Shown here one piece after another: positions 11,741 to 24,062 of a stretch of 64,000 nt of DNA. The translations under genes and the position numbers were made by a program. The notes under the pieces are model-generated. The model did no database searches and was not told where the DNA came from. It was given only the letters and a program-made list of their open reading frames with translations. This DNA comes from Heliocidaris tuberculata (taxonomy: Eukaryota; Echinodermata; Echinoidea; Camarodonta; Echinometridae): the NCBI GenBank assembly GCA_025618425.1, contig CM046838.1, forward strand, positions 18,164,129-18,228,128, written 5' to 3'. Each line of letters starts with the position of its first letter. The first letter of the stretch is position 1.

Positions 11741-13599
11741 ATCTAGGCCAACTTTTTAAGAAAAAAAGGGGTGTTATAGTACAGAAGATAAGGAGGAAAA
11801 TCTAATGTTTATATAAAATTTGAAACAAGAAAAAGAAAGGACCCGGAGACAAACATTTAAACTGCTTGAAGAAAAATATATAAATATCGGAAGTTTCAGG
11901 CGAAAAGATTCTCTTTAACAGTTATTATAGTACTAAACGACAATATTGTTAAAGATAACTCTACTCTTGGTAATGTTGAAAAAAAAAGATGAAACAGATT
12001 CTGTTCAAATTTATACCAATTGTTAAGCAGTACAAATAAATCACTCTTGCTAAAGAAATTTGAAAGAAATTGTGTAACTGCTGAGAAATGAGCAAAAGAA
12101 AAGTCGGTTTTGGTACGGACGGGTCTTTTTCAAAACTCGTTCAAACGCACTATTTGGCTCCCTCAGTGTATATATGAACGAGAAGTTTGCGTCTTTTTTA
12201 TTACTTATGCTGTTGCTGTTGTTTTTGTGTGCCTGAATTATACAATTTCAATGTTTGTTTTGGCGGAGAGGGGGCAGAAAATCTCACTCGATGTTTATTG
12301 TAATCATTGACCTTAATGTACCAATTTTCCAAAAATTGTATGGCTTTTTTTTTCACCATCACCCCCCCCCCCCCCCCCCCCCCCGCAAACGTAGCACTCT
12401 ATAGCTTTAATAGGGCCTGTTGCTAGTTGATAAATGGGAATAAAACAGGAAATCATAATACTCTTTGATCTTTAAGTCTTTGGCTGGAGTGAGTAATAGA
12501 TGTTGCTTTAATGTTAGTCTCTTGACAACATGACTTTAACAAGCTACGGGTGCCGAGGTGCGAAAATCGGAAAAGAATTGGAGCACTCACTCGGCATCAG
12601 AGATCTGTTGAGCATGACATAATCGTAGTATGAGTGTCAGAAAGGAAATGAGGAGAGACAGGGCACGTGTATGCAACGTGAATTTATTCCACCCTTAAAC
12701 CTCTTTAAGGGTCCTATGTCCAATTTTGAAGAAAAATAGACGATTTGATTTTCCCCTTTATATTTCCATCAATTAATTCCACTTTCTTTATTATACAGTT
12801 GTTGTTTGTAAGATCTCCATTTCCTTAGTTGTTTCTTCGGTTCACTTTTTCCTTACTTCATCATCTTGTTTTTACTTTTATACAGTTCGATTTTCCTCCT
12901 CTAGCTCTTCCATCTTTCTTTTCATACTTACTACCTCCTTGTATTTTGTATTCCTAATTTTTCAGTCTCTTCCTTCTTACGTTCCTTTCATTCTCCTTAA
13001 TTTTCTTTCTTTCTTTTCTCCTTCTTTTTCCCTATAATCTCCTTCCCCTCCTTCCCATGTTTTTATTTTCATAAGGTCTTTGTTTTCTTCTTCTTTTTCT
13101 TTCGAATCTCCTTCCTCCTTCTTTTCTTAACCTCTTTTGTTTTCTCTTTCTTTTTCTACGTTCTCCTTCATTATCATTTTCTTCTTTTTCTTTTAAATTT
13201 CCTTCTTCTTCTTTTTAAATTTCCTTCTTCTTCTAGACATCTCCTTAAAAGGAGCGTTCTGTCTTGAAAAAGAGCATGACATAATAGTTGTTAGTCACCA
13301 GCCACTAACCGGCATGGCCAAGAGTTATCCAGGTTAAAAGTTCAGAACAATTTATTTATCCGTCTGTTTTGTTTTCGATTCTGACAAGATATAATATGAA
13401 TGCCCTGATTATCCAGGATGATATTAATAGGAATCAAATGTCCTTATAGTTCTACAGGTCATTAGTGATACAATTTGACCCCATGTAGAAAGAGGGCCAC
13501 TTAATGACTCGGTGTGTCGTCTAAAGATATAGTTTATCAGTTAAAAAAAAAAACCCAGAAACTTTCGGTATGCAAGTCTTTTCAAAGTTTTAGTATAGT
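11210..13599. other. Gene-free stretch with homopolymers and a pyrimidine tract
   Basis: No gene recognised. It contains a poly-T run (11711-11734), a 23-base C run (12362-12384), the palindrome at 12691-12712 and a T/C-rich tract of about 400 bp (12840-13245) with repeated TTCTTC and TTCCTTC words. Confidence 0.55.
12691..12712. repeat. 22-bp perfect palindrome containing two TTAA sites
   Basis: ACCCTTAAA and TTTAAGGGT mirror each other across the centre CCTC. The two TTAA tetramers recall the target site of the TTAA-flanked elements, but the orientation (CCC outside TTAA) is opposite to that of an element end. It may be chance. Confidence 0.5.
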
Positions 13600-13880
<281 letters not shown>

Positions 13881-14224
13881 ATAATCGCGTAAACATGTAT
13901 TTTTTTCTTCCTCTGTTAATTCTGTTCATATTTTTAAAAATACATTTTTAGATTGTAAATAGTAGTGATGTCTTCGACATACATTATTTTTTAGATAGTT
14001 CTCAATAGATTTCGTCCGTATATACACATTCAAAAAATCTATTCGCTTTCCTTGTCCGACATTTCTCATTCTACTTATACGCTCTTCTTTCCAAATTAAT
14101 TTAATTTTCCTCTCTTCCCCTCTTTTCACCCAGTGTCAATCATTCGGTCTAATCAAGGGTACCCTGGATGAGCAGAAATCAGGATTAATCAGCCTTCTCC
14201 CTAACAAGAATATTAGAGGTTTGA

Positions 14225-14388
14225 GGTTTTAATTTTTCGCCTATCTCTAATACGGCGTATTCGTTAACGCGTCTGACTAGTATCATTGGCGACAGTGGTG
14301 GTTTATCACTTCCGATGCGGGATGGGGGTGTGTTGGGGGTGTGTGAGGGGCTCGCCCCTGAGATGTCAACGCTGTGTCGATCTACAGG
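14225..14388 (+). other. Weak candidate exon with strong donor
   Basis: An open frame of 54 codons after a TGA stop (14222) runs to CTACAGG followed by GTGAGTAAG, an excellent 5' splice site. The predicted peptide contains IIGDSGGLSLPMRD and VCEGLAPEMSTLCRST. No good 3' splice site was found upstream, no homology is recognised, and an 80-codon frame also exists on the minus strand, so coding status is doubtful. Base composition is richer in GC than the neighbours. Confidence 0.15.
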
Positions 14389-15082
14389 GTGAGTAAGAAA
14401 AACATCATTATGGCAGAAAAGACGCAAATTATTTCACAACTTGGGTTATTCATTCAGTCAGTCAGTGAAAGCAAATGCAAAACGTAATCTTGTTAGAAGT
14501 GAATGAAAGATAAACACTGCTGGGTATATTTTGGATTGCATTTGAGGGCGATGATGGTAATTTTGGTGATGTCCATAATGATAACTATGCTACTGATAAT
14601 GAGGACGACGACAGCGACGATGATGACGATTATTATGATAAAGTATGATAACGATAATGATAGTGATTACAATAATTATTATGTTTATTGATTTCAGTGG
14701 CGATGAAGGATATGAATAAACATCAAAAACTAAGTTTTAAAAAAAGAACTACAGTTACAAGTAGCTATACTAAGCTGACACTCCATTTTGTTTTTATAGG
14801 CCTAACCTCCATTCTAGCTTTTAAAAAAATACAGGTTTACCTTTCGGAGATTCAGCCTTCCAAGCTGTTGCACCGTGAGCTCATATCCGTTCAAGAAACT
14901 TTCGGTTCTATGAAGTCCAATCTGATATCTTGTTTTTTTTTGTTGGTTTTTTTTTTTGTTGGTTTTTTTTTTTTACAAAATCACACAGTAATTAATTTAG
15001 TTATACATTGTTTCTTGTTTCCTGTTAGTTTTACAATGCGCTTCGTAATAGTTCTTCTATACTTTAATGTGACATCATATTA

Positions 15083-15117
<35 letters not shown>

Positions 15118-15287
15118 TTAGCAAAATAGAAATTGTGTGAAATGGTTGGGAACAGAGGGCTTAAATATGGTTCTTTATTTTCACATACCCTGTAGCACTC
15201 ATCTTTCCCATCGACAAAAAATTATCTTATCCCATGTTTCCCCTTAAAAATCTTACTCATTGACATTTTGAACTTTCCTTTTCTAAG

Positions 15288-15318
<31 letters not shown>

Positions 15319-15333
15319 GTCTCTCTCTCTGTC
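15083..15333. repeat. (TA)n and (TC)n microsatellites
   Basis: A (TA)n run occupies about 15083-15112 and a (TC)n run with occasional TG steps occupies about 15291-15333. The sequence between has no recognised feature. Confidence 0.9.
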
Positions 15334-15996
15334 TCTGACTTTCTCTCGATTTGTGAGTAATAGATGCTTATAAGAGCCAAGAGACATAAACCCGACTTGT
15401 AAACGAGTATATAGGACTAACTTTAAGCCTCAATATTACTCAGTTTCCCCATCGTTTGTCGAAAAAGCGATTAGCTGTATTAGTTATCTGTGGAAGCGTG
15501 CCAAGAAATTTCATTTCTATAATTAATATTGTCTGCGTTGTACGTCATTCCTGGAAAGATGCCAGCTCTTCTTTTCTTTTTTTTTATTGCACAGTCGTCA
15601 TGAGAATAAGGCATGATGTTGGGGGAAGGGGAAACAATATCTCATCAATGTTTGCGAATGAACAGACTGAGATAAAATGACGCACCTGTATATAGTGCCT
15701 ATTTAAAGTATATCAGATTATTACCAATAGGTTTCATAATGATAATTGATAAACTGATATAAGGGGGCGTCGATCCATCTGGGATAGGGCGGAAGGGTAG
15801 GGGGCAGACAGACATACACTGTAGGTATATCAGCTGGTAGCCACGTGGGAAAGGTTTGGGGGCACGTGCCCTCTAATTAATGGCGAAAAAAAGTAAAGAG
15901 AAAAAGAGAGATAGAGGAAGGGAAGGGAGAGGAGGAAAGGGAAGATGAAAAAGAAGATGACAGAACTCCCTTCCACACCCTCCCCTAGTCGATGGG

Positions 15997-16098
15997 CTTG
16001 ATAATCAGTAGTTCATCAACCTAGTAAAATGATGCCCCCATCCCAGTCTTGATAATCAGTAGTTCATCAACCTAGTAAAATGATGCCCCCATCCCAGT
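15997..16098. repeat. Perfect 51-bp tandem duplication
   Basis: The 51-bp unit starting CTTGATAATCAGTAG occurs twice with no spacer and no mismatch that I can see (15997-16047, 16048-16098). Identity implies a very recent slippage or unequal exchange, or an assembly artefact. Confidence 0.95.
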
Positions 16099-16860
16099 CT
16101 TGATGCCTTAATGCCAGAGCCCCCTAAATGGCTGGACAAACGCTACAACAGTTTAGTTGTTTTGAAAAAAGTGGAAATTATTGTGTCCTTGTAGCACATT
16201 AACATCCGAATAAATTGAATGTTTTGGAATTAATTTCAGCAATTCTCGATGTATTCATTACGTGGGAAATTTGTTTCACTTGACAGCTCCGGGCTAGACT
16301 TCCAGATTGAGTAATACTTGTAAGTATGGGTATAATGTGGGTAAACTTTCATAGACAGACGGGAATTCTTACGTAATGACCGGTCAAAATCCCCCTTTTT
16401 GTTTCTTTTATAGGCTAGAGTTTAAAGTGATTCGGTAACTTTGTAGAGGCTTGATAAAATCTGAGCTGCCTGGCCTTACATGCTATCAGTGTATGTAATA
16501 TGGTGTAAAAATGAAGCCCAGGAAAAAAAAAAAAAAAGCACTTCAAAATCATCATGTGCTTCACAAAAGTAAACATATGCAAGTGACCGGAAATGCCAGA
16601 CTTATTTTCCCCCATAGACTCAGTGTTAGATTAAAGCGTATGGCCATAGCTTTCGTAAATGGCAGTATTCAGTCATATATTTGAAAACCTTTCTATGCCT
16701 GACTATTTATTTATCCTTCTGAACATCATTATACAAGACAGATATCAAAATTCAACAATTTATTAAATCAAGCCTCCACAAAGTTACCGAATCAGTTCTC
16801 ATAATTAGCTCGGATTCAGCATTAACGTGTTTCTCATGGATAAACAGCACTGGCGTACTG

Positions 16861-16912
16861 GTGGGGGGGGGGGGGGACTAGGGCTGCAGCCCCTCAAAAG
16901 GTCCCCCCCCAA

Positions 16913-16975
<63 letters not shown>
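16861..16975. repeat. G run, C run and (AG)n array
   Basis: A G run (16861-16875), a C run (16903-16910) and A run, then about 25 AG units (16920-16970). GCACTGGCGTACTGG just upstream at 16848 resembles a degenerate hAT-like left end, but no matching right end was found. Confidence 0.85.
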
Positions 16976-17819
16976 ACAAATTTGAAAGTACCAATTTGAC
17001 AAAGTTACATTTTCATTTATTAAAAATTACATTTTCATTTAAAAGAATATTTTAAAAGAATTACATTTTCATTAAAAAAAAAGAAATTGAACAGTTGATA
17101 TTCGGGCAAGAGACATCAGCACCCCCACCCCCACCCCTCGGGCGAAATTGTGCCCCGTATGCCTATGCTCCGCCCCCTCAAAATTTATGACTCATTATGC
17201 CACTTAACTAGCTAACAGTGACTGACTAAAAATCAGTAATTTAATTTGTAAAGTATAAATGTTGAAGTTTCCGATGAAGGAAAGAAAACAGACTCTCATG
17301 TTTCCTGACCTTTTCTAAGAACTTATTTTGTTCATATTGGAATAGATAGTTGTCAGCTTGTGTTTTGGGGTCCTAATTTTCATAAAATTTTCTTAACTAT
17401 TATATATGCAGACTGAAAAAAGAAGTTGGTGGGAATGTTTTGTTCTATTAAGTTTAAAATTCGATAAGAAAGTTATTGCTATTTTCTAGACTTTCAGTTT
17501 GTGTAATACGCCCTTGCATGGATACATCTGGTAAATGCAATAATAAGCATTATGCAATAATTTAATTTCGGTATATTTTCCTTACAGTCAGTTCTGAATC
17601 GAGTAGATCCTTGGCGGTTGTCTGTTTTACTTGGCTAGCAGTGTGAGTAAAAGTCAATAATCCTTATCAAAGTATTGACGTACAGGTATTCGATAAAGAA
17701 ATTATAAATGTGTGTTTCATATTGATTTACCGGAGTATCTGTTGATGCGATGAATGACTGATTAGAAGAAAATTGAGATTTTATGTATGCTCATGTGCGT
17801 TATTACGCATATTTCTCAC

Positions 17820-17840
17820 GGGGGGGGGGGGGGGGGGGGG
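17820..17840. repeat. 20-base G run
   Basis: A homopolymer of about 20 G lies just left of the large imperfect palindrome. A second run of about 15 G (18758-18771) lies just past its right arm, so the two may be related borders. Confidence 0.8.
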
Positions 17841-17894
17841 TGTAAAATCAATTGTCTCGGGCGAAGAGAAACATCACGTCCTGTATACCATGCG

Positions 17895-18745
17895 TCCCAG
17901 AAAAAAAGTCAGAAAATGTCTCCCCAAATAAGCATTTCAAAATATTTGAAGCAAAATTTCATACCTGTGGATAGCCTATGGTCTCTTTTATTAAATAACA
18001 CCTAAATATCTGGCGCTAGTTTACACTCGAGTGAGCAAATGTCTCTTATGTGAAAAGGTGCAAAATCCAGACAAGAATGGATATTTTATTTTGTTCTGGC
18101 TCGTATCAGCACAGTTGAGAGTCATGTAAAGGCTTAGAAAATAATGTTCATAAATTATTTTGATCAATAATAGACAATTTATGAAAGAATGGGTTTTGTT
18201 CTCTCTATATGTACGTATGCATCAAGATTATTATGCTTCAGTGAGCAATTAACTACTTTATTGAGTATTTTGAAATATCAATTTTGGCGAGTTTTTAATT
18301 CAAGCTGGCGTTTTCAATCAACCATAAAGTTTTGATGGGATATGTCAGGAGATACAGAAACCAAAGCCTATTCTTTCATTATGCCTAATTTTTATAATAA
18401 TAATAATATTCTGATTATTGAGACCAATACAAATTTGTGTCAATCATGGATTTTGCACCATATCACAACAATGGCTTTTGCTCACTCAAGCGTAAAATAC
18501 CGTCAGATATTCTGTTTTTATTTGATAGGAGAGACCCTAAGTTATCCATAGGTATGAACATTTCATGAAGATATTTTGAAATGTTCATTTGGGGAGCCTT
18601 TATCCAACTGTCAACTTTTAACGGTTCTCAAAATTTATTGTGTGTCATTTGATAGAAGATACCCTAAGCTATTCACAGGTATAAAAATCTTTTTGAAAAA
18701 AATATTTTGAAATATTTATTTGGGGAGACTTTTTCTGACTGTTAA
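17895..18745. mobile_element. Large imperfect palindrome with duplicated right arm
   Basis: The left arm (about 17895-18085) aligns in reverse complement to the right arm (about 18428-18745). Shared blocks, in order from the outside, are GTCAGAAAATGTCTCCCCAAAT, split as GTCAGAAAA and TCTCCCCAAAT; TTTCAAAATATTT; ATACCTGTGGATA; GGTCTCTTTTATTAAATAA; AAATATCTGGCGC; GAGTGAGCAAA; and GGTGCAAAATCCA. The right arm is present twice as 127-bp-spaced copies (TTTGATAG at 18521 and 18648). This looks like a fold-back transposon whose right arm underwent tandem duplication. No target duplication was identified and there is no coding capacity. Confidence 0.75.
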
Positions 18746-19540
18746 CTTTTTTTTTTGGGGGGGGGGGGGGGACGCAATGTAGTAGTATAGCCTCTACAAC
18801 TAAGAGTGTAAAATGATTTGTGTTGTCATACTGGCGGGGTCGAAATAATAACTAATAGATCATTAAAAAATATCAGAAGGGAACAACAAATGTCATGAAT
18901 GTCTTCTCTTGTGATTATTTGGCATTCGCCTATAAGGACGTGTTTCGATTTAGGCCAAATGCTTATTCAATTTGTACGTATAATTCTTTCGGAGACGGAT
19001 CATGTGCTAAAGTATTTGAAGTTTATAGCTACTGTTGAATATGTTCATTTTAAAAAAAAAGTTTTCTCATTTTTGGTTGAATAATAATATTACAATACAA
19101 AGATCTACTTTAAAAGTTGGGAATGCGCCTGAAATTTTAAAGCAAAATGATGATGATGATCTTTGTTTAACGTGTTTAAAGAAATATTACCTTTGCTTCA
19201 TGCTATAGATATGTAGAGGCCTATCAAGACTTACACGTAGACACATTAATCACGTCAGATAGGCCGTATGATATTGAGTTAGGCCTTTAGTTGTAAAAAT
19301 CACTTGAAAGCCCTATTGAACATCTGCGTGCTATAGTTGAGGAGACGATAATTTATAGAAAATTAACATTTTATGATAAATGGTGTTATTGTTGATTACA
19401 TGGCAATAATACCGTTATATATGCTATTAAAATATAACAATTATCTTTGAATATTTGAAGCGCTCGAGTCTCGGGGGGGGGGGGGGGTCTTGCGAGATAT
19501 AAGCAACACCTTCCATTCTCATCACCATCAACCACTTCGG
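18746..19540. other. Gene-free stretch
   Basis: T then G run (18748-18771), AT-rich sequence and a second G run (19472-19486). No gene or named repeat recognised. Confidence 0.5.
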
Positions 19541-19836
19541 TGCTCCGGTGACAATAATTGCTTGGGACTTTATTTCATCAGATACATAGGGTTAGTGTTA
19601 TGGTTACAACTGAGCTTAGACTAGGTTTGGGGTAGGGTCATGCGGGTACAGTGTTTGGGGCTGATGATATTTGCTCTGGGTTTTATTCGTTATGGTTGTA
19701 CTTTCAATTGGATTTTAGGGTTAGGGTTAGGGTTAGGGTTAGGGTGAGGGTAAGTGTTACGTATATTGGCCCATGGGATGATGATCTAATTCGGTGAGTG
19801 TAGGACACTGACCACGAATCATTTGTCGCCGGAGCA
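19541..19836. mobile_element. Dispersed element with TGCTCCGG ends, copy 1
   Basis: TGCTCCGGTGACAATAATTGC at the left (first 20 bases) is mirrored by TTTGTCGCCGGAGCA at the right. The interior carries TGCTCTGGGTTTTATT, ATTCGGTGAGTGT and GTTAGGGTT-type text that recurs at 37784-37940 and 63343-63576, which identifies a dispersed family. This copy has an expanded TTAGGG run. Ends with sub-terminal repeats suggest a fold-back or Helitron-like element; the class is unresolved. Confidence 0.6.
19715..19744 (+). repeat. Interstitial telomere-type repeat (TTAGGG)5
   Basis: Five perfect TTAGGG units followed by a degenerate TGAGGG. They lie inside the TGCTCCGG-ended element, whose other copies carry one or two TTAGGG-like units (GTTAGGGTT), so local expansion within the element explains them better than an old chromosome end. 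Confidence 0.95.
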
Positions 19837-20157
19837 TTTGTGGTACATACCTCCCTTCCCCTCCCTTCCCCTCCAAGAGAGAGAGGATGGATCTCATGTT
19901 TGGGCGCCACGTCATCTCGTTGCTATGGAAACACATATTTTTTTATACCGCATGGAAATGTTACAGACGAGTTCAGACGGTGACAAACTCGCCTGATTGA
20001 TGGATCGTTATAGTACTATCGGGGCATTTAAACCAGTCTGCATGCAGACAATGCGATACACTAAAACTGCCAACACAACAGTTTGAAATTAATCCCAGAC
20101 ATATTCTACCTGTGACATATTATTTTGACAGTTCGTAGAAGCCAAATGGAGTTGAAA

Positions 20158-20337
20158 CAGTGGCGGATCCAGAAACCATGAATCCGAAACGCTAAATAAT
20201 TAGCCGCTGGGGGGGGGGGGGGGGGACACGAAGGGGGCACGCTTTCTTTTTATACTCGATAAGTACTTAAAATGTGCCAGATTGGATTTGGCGGGGGCAG
20301 CCCAGTGCAGCCCCTCCCCCTCCCCCATCCGCCACTG
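20158..20337. mobile_element. hAT-like MITE, 180 bp
   Basis: The left end CAGTGGCGGATCCAG and the right end, reverse-complemented CAGTGGCGGATGGGGGAGGG, share CAGTGGCGGAT. The interior has a G run after the left end and a C-rich stretch before the right, as in the 2.7-kb element. The flanking octamers AGTTGAAA and GATAAAAT do not match, so the target duplication has decayed or the boundary is slightly off. Confidence 0.75.
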
Positions 20338-20339
20338 GA

Positions 20340-22500
20340 TAAAATATTTTTATATTTTAAAGGTCTATTTTTATATGTTTTTTATTTGTAGAACGTTTCA
20401 ATATTGTCGCATGTGGATGTAGGTCGCATTAGAGTCCAGTTTTCACTTCATTACATTGCATGAGAGATTTTTTTTCTTGCCCTGTCGAACGTAATTAGGA
20501 TCTCGCTATAATGCCCTCAAAATTGAAATTGACAGTCATTTTCATTTTGGATAAGGCTGAAGCTAGTTTATAGTCGGAAGCTCTCCTTTTACGTTATGTT
20601 AATAATTGTGTGGAGGGGGGGGGGGGCTGATGTGCCAATACTAAAATGCTGAATGTTTCGACAAATCTATCGACCCCCCCCCCTCCCCCACCGCTAGTAG
20701 TATTAAATGCGTATTTTTCTAAATTACATGAAAATATACGTCACTCATTAGCCGTACACTGTAATATTTCCACCACTAATGTGTTTATTAATTTCTCAAT
20801 TTAAGGTTTATCGAGCAAAAGTTTTTAATTCAAACTTCATTTACAAAGTAATGTCTATCGAAAATAATTCAAGGATTGAAACAAGACTAGGGAATGTTTT
20901 GGCTCCATTTAATAATCATGTTAAATTGCCGAGGAGGTAAACGCACTTTCAGCGAGATTGTATAGTGCATGACTGTAATAAGAGGGATGGACTGAGAAGC
21001 GTGGTGTTAATATGAAGTTCAATTATTGCGACAGACATTTACATTGTTTCCCACATTTTCTTTTTCAAAAATTTCACAATCACAGGGCAATGATATCGGT
21101 GTAAAACTGCCCAAAGGCACTGTTGAATATACAACATGGATAATGCTATCAGGCATATTGACAATTTGACATTCTCAAATATTGAGGAAGTAATGGGATA
21201 AACTTTTCTGTAATTTTCATTAAATTAATTAGATGCATTTGGATTGTCAGTCAAAAAAAAAAAAAGATAAGGGAGGAAAACATGTCGTTTATATATAGGC
21301 ATTACACGTTTAATGTGGCTGTATATAGAGTTTTAACAGTAATGTTGATAATGATGTCAACTATACCATAATGGTGTGATGACTTTTATTATTGTTAGAC
21401 GAGCATGCAGATGATGTGAATAATAATATCAATCATTAATAATGATATGAGGTTATCTGACAATGAACTGAATTATAATGCTCCATGTCTAAATTAATTT
21501 GTAAATGAGTATAATCCATATATTATCATTATAAGTTAACTGACTCATTAATCCATCCCCATAGTGTTATGAAACATGACCTTTAATAATATTCAATTTC
21601 TCTTCTTTTTTTCCTTCATATTTAGGAATATATAATTATTGAAATGATAAAAAAAAACGTAAATTCATGTCATTACCATATACAAATGGAAATACCCTTT
21701 TCATAGGATAGGGTCTGGCAAAGAAAGTTGGGAACCAAAATGGGCAAGTCCAAGCTATTTTGTCGCATTCGTTACCGACCACTTCTAAGATTTTCATTTA
21801 TCTGACGACAGAACTGCTAAAACTGAGATCAGACCAAATATGAGGTAGAATGAAACAATACTTAGTAATGTATTGGCCACGAAATGACCAAGTACCTTGG
21901 ATCGGTTCAAATACATCATACCGTTTTGTATCTCCCAAACGGTAAACTGGGATTGACCTCGAAGTTGAAAACTAAAAGAAAAATAGTTTCCCACGCATGC
22001 ATGGAAACGTCCAGGAATACTCTTCTTGCCTTATGAATACCATCCGTAATGATTTATCAATATCTCTAATTGTTCTCTCTGAAATGAACCTGACACTTCC
22101 TGAGAAGCTGCATATAATCATAGGATGACAACACCTAATTTGATCTAGTTTCCACGCCCTAGATAATAACACCATTTGTGTGTTCATTATAACTGTGTCA
22201 ACATGTGACTGAATAAATGATTATAAATTGATGGATGGATAGAATGGAATACGTGAAAGATGAAGGAATGGATGGATAAATTAAAGCATAAATGAAGGAA
22301 TGATGAATCAACGAATGGGGGAAGAGAAGGAATAAATAACTGAATAAATTATTCATTAGTTTATTTAATTAATGACAGTCATCTTGAGATGACTTCAGAA
22401 GTGGGATAGTCAATGTAAGTGCAGAGCAGAGGGATGTACTTGTAACCATCTGGGATGTCCCCGAAGACACTCCAAAAGCTATAATGATTTTTTTTTTAAA
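20340..22500. other. Gene-free AT-rich stretch
   Basis: No supported gene. A paired G run (20615-20626) and C run (20674-20685) about 60 bp apart may be another decayed hAT-like MITE. The rest is AT-rich with short frames only. Confidence 0.5.
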
Positions 22501-22659
22501 CTTGAGGGGACGGAATTGTGTTGTGTGTGTCTATAGGTAAGAGTCCTACCCTCTCTCGTTCCTTGTCTCCCTTCCTTTCCTGTCCCTTTCACTCCTTATG
22601 TTTTGTTTATAGGGTTTATGTACAAATACGTTCCCTTTTCAATGATATACTATTTTTGC

Positions 22660-22860
22660 AATTATAAGTTATAGGGGGCTGCAATCTACAAGCCCAGCTT
22701 TTTAGCAGTCCCATCCGCGACCAACCTAGTTTGTTTTTCTATGTCTATTGTACGCTGTAACCAATAATTGTAAAGTTTCATTGATTTGTTATGTATGATG
22801 TAAACTTATGCATTTTATTTTGTTGGAAGTGGAAATAAATGAAATGAAATAAAATGAAAT
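22660..22860 (+). mobile_element. Probable LINE 3' end
   Basis: GGGGGCTGCAATCTACAAGC followed by AGCTTTTTAGCAG, a T-rich middle and the terminal TTGTTGGAAGTGGAAATAAA leading to repeated ATGAA units. This order resembles 3' untranslated ends of CR1/L2-like LINEs. The 5' limit and coding part are absent. It ends directly before a solitary hAT-like end (22882-22894, GGATACGCCACTG). Confidence 0.45.
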
Positions 22861-22917
22861 GTACGACGCGTTCTATCCAATGGATACGCCACTGAAAAAA
22901 AGAACGAGGTCTATTTT

Positions 22918-23038
22918 CTGTCATTATTATCATCATCACATTTTTATTATTATCATTATCATTATTAATATCTATATTATTATTATTTTTATCTTTATTT
23001 TAAAAATTATTATTATCATTATTATCATTATATCATCA

Positions 23039-23130
<92 letters not shown>

Positions 23131-23215
23131 CATCATCATCATCATCATCATCATCATTATTATTATTAATAATAATTATCATCAACATCGTAGTCGTCGT
23201 CGTCGTCGTCGTCGC
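22918..23215. repeat. Compound (ATT)n / (ATC)n / (GTC)n microsatellite
   Basis: About 300 bp of trinucleotide repeats: mixed ATT and ATC units, then about 85 bp of pure ATT, an ATC block (23128-23155), and a GTC block (23189-23214). Reported frames of polyleucine, polyisoleucine or polyasparagine are artefacts. Confidence 0.97.
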
Positions 23216-23805
23216 CACATCCTTCTACACTATACAAAGCCAGATCTCGACTGGTCATGAGGATGACCGAAGTATCAAAGCAATAAAAGCAGAATGCAGG
23301 TCGGGGTCACAGTACTTTGTCTCATCCCCCGCCTCATCTTACCATTCTTGATACCTAAGAATAGATGCTATCCATTCTAGCATCTTGGTAGCGAGCCATT
23401 GAGGAGCAAGGGGCGATGAAAGATGGGGAAAGCAGGACACATCGATAGCAGGTCAGAAGACAGAAAGCTAGAATTATGAGCTTCATTGAGGGTAGATCGT
23501 TTTGCACCTTTTCACTAATATGATAAAAATGGGGACAAAAATTCGATTTCCCAATATCTGAACTGTATAATCTAAGGAAAATGACAGTCTTGTCATATAA
23601 AAAAAGACCAAACACTGTTTTGGTTTTTTTTTTTTTTTTTTTTTTCCTTTCACACACACATTTATCAACTTCTGGATTGTGTATGTGTTATTTTGACCAT
23701 GCAGCTTATCACTTTGATTGGTCATTATGACCACGCTCCTAACATATAAGTTGAATTAACAATAACCCCTCCAAATCCAAAGCCAAATCCAAGTGCCGTC
23801 AGAAT

Positions 23806-24062
23806 AAAGGCGTTTAGGTCCGGGGCAAGTGCCCCCCCCCCCAATTAAAGGGCGAAAAAATTAAGAATGATAGAAAATAGAGATAGATAAAAGGAGAGGG
23901 GCGGTAACGTGAAAAGGGGATATCAATATGACCCCTTTCTCTCCACGCTCCCCCTAACTCGATGTCATTGTTCTCTCGCATTTCATTCACCTAGAGTCCG
24001 GTCCCCCCCCCCCCCCCATTAAATCTAGGCCTTGCAATGGCTTTTACCTTGCTACGCCTTTG
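23806..24062. mobile_element. Possible degenerate hAT-like element
   Basis: AAAGGCGTTTAGG at the left faces AAAGGCGTAGCAAGG in the reverse complement of the right end. GGGGCAAGTGCCCCC follows the left end and C runs occur at 23830-23841 and 24003-24017. The overall plan fits the hAT-like MITEs in this window, but the first bases have diverged and there is no target duplication. Confidence 0.4.

Noticed and set aside
16848..17175. hAT-like element starting GCACTGGCGTACTGG
   Set aside because: No matching right end or target duplication was found; the C-rich text near 17120-17175 is not a convincing inverted end.
19715..19744. Possible telomere or ancient chromosome end
   Set aside because: Only five units, embedded in a dispersed element and flanked by ordinary sequence on both sides.
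22859..23260. 133-codon + frame and polyasparagine minus frame
   Set aside because: Both are translations of the ATT/ATC/GTC microsatellite.
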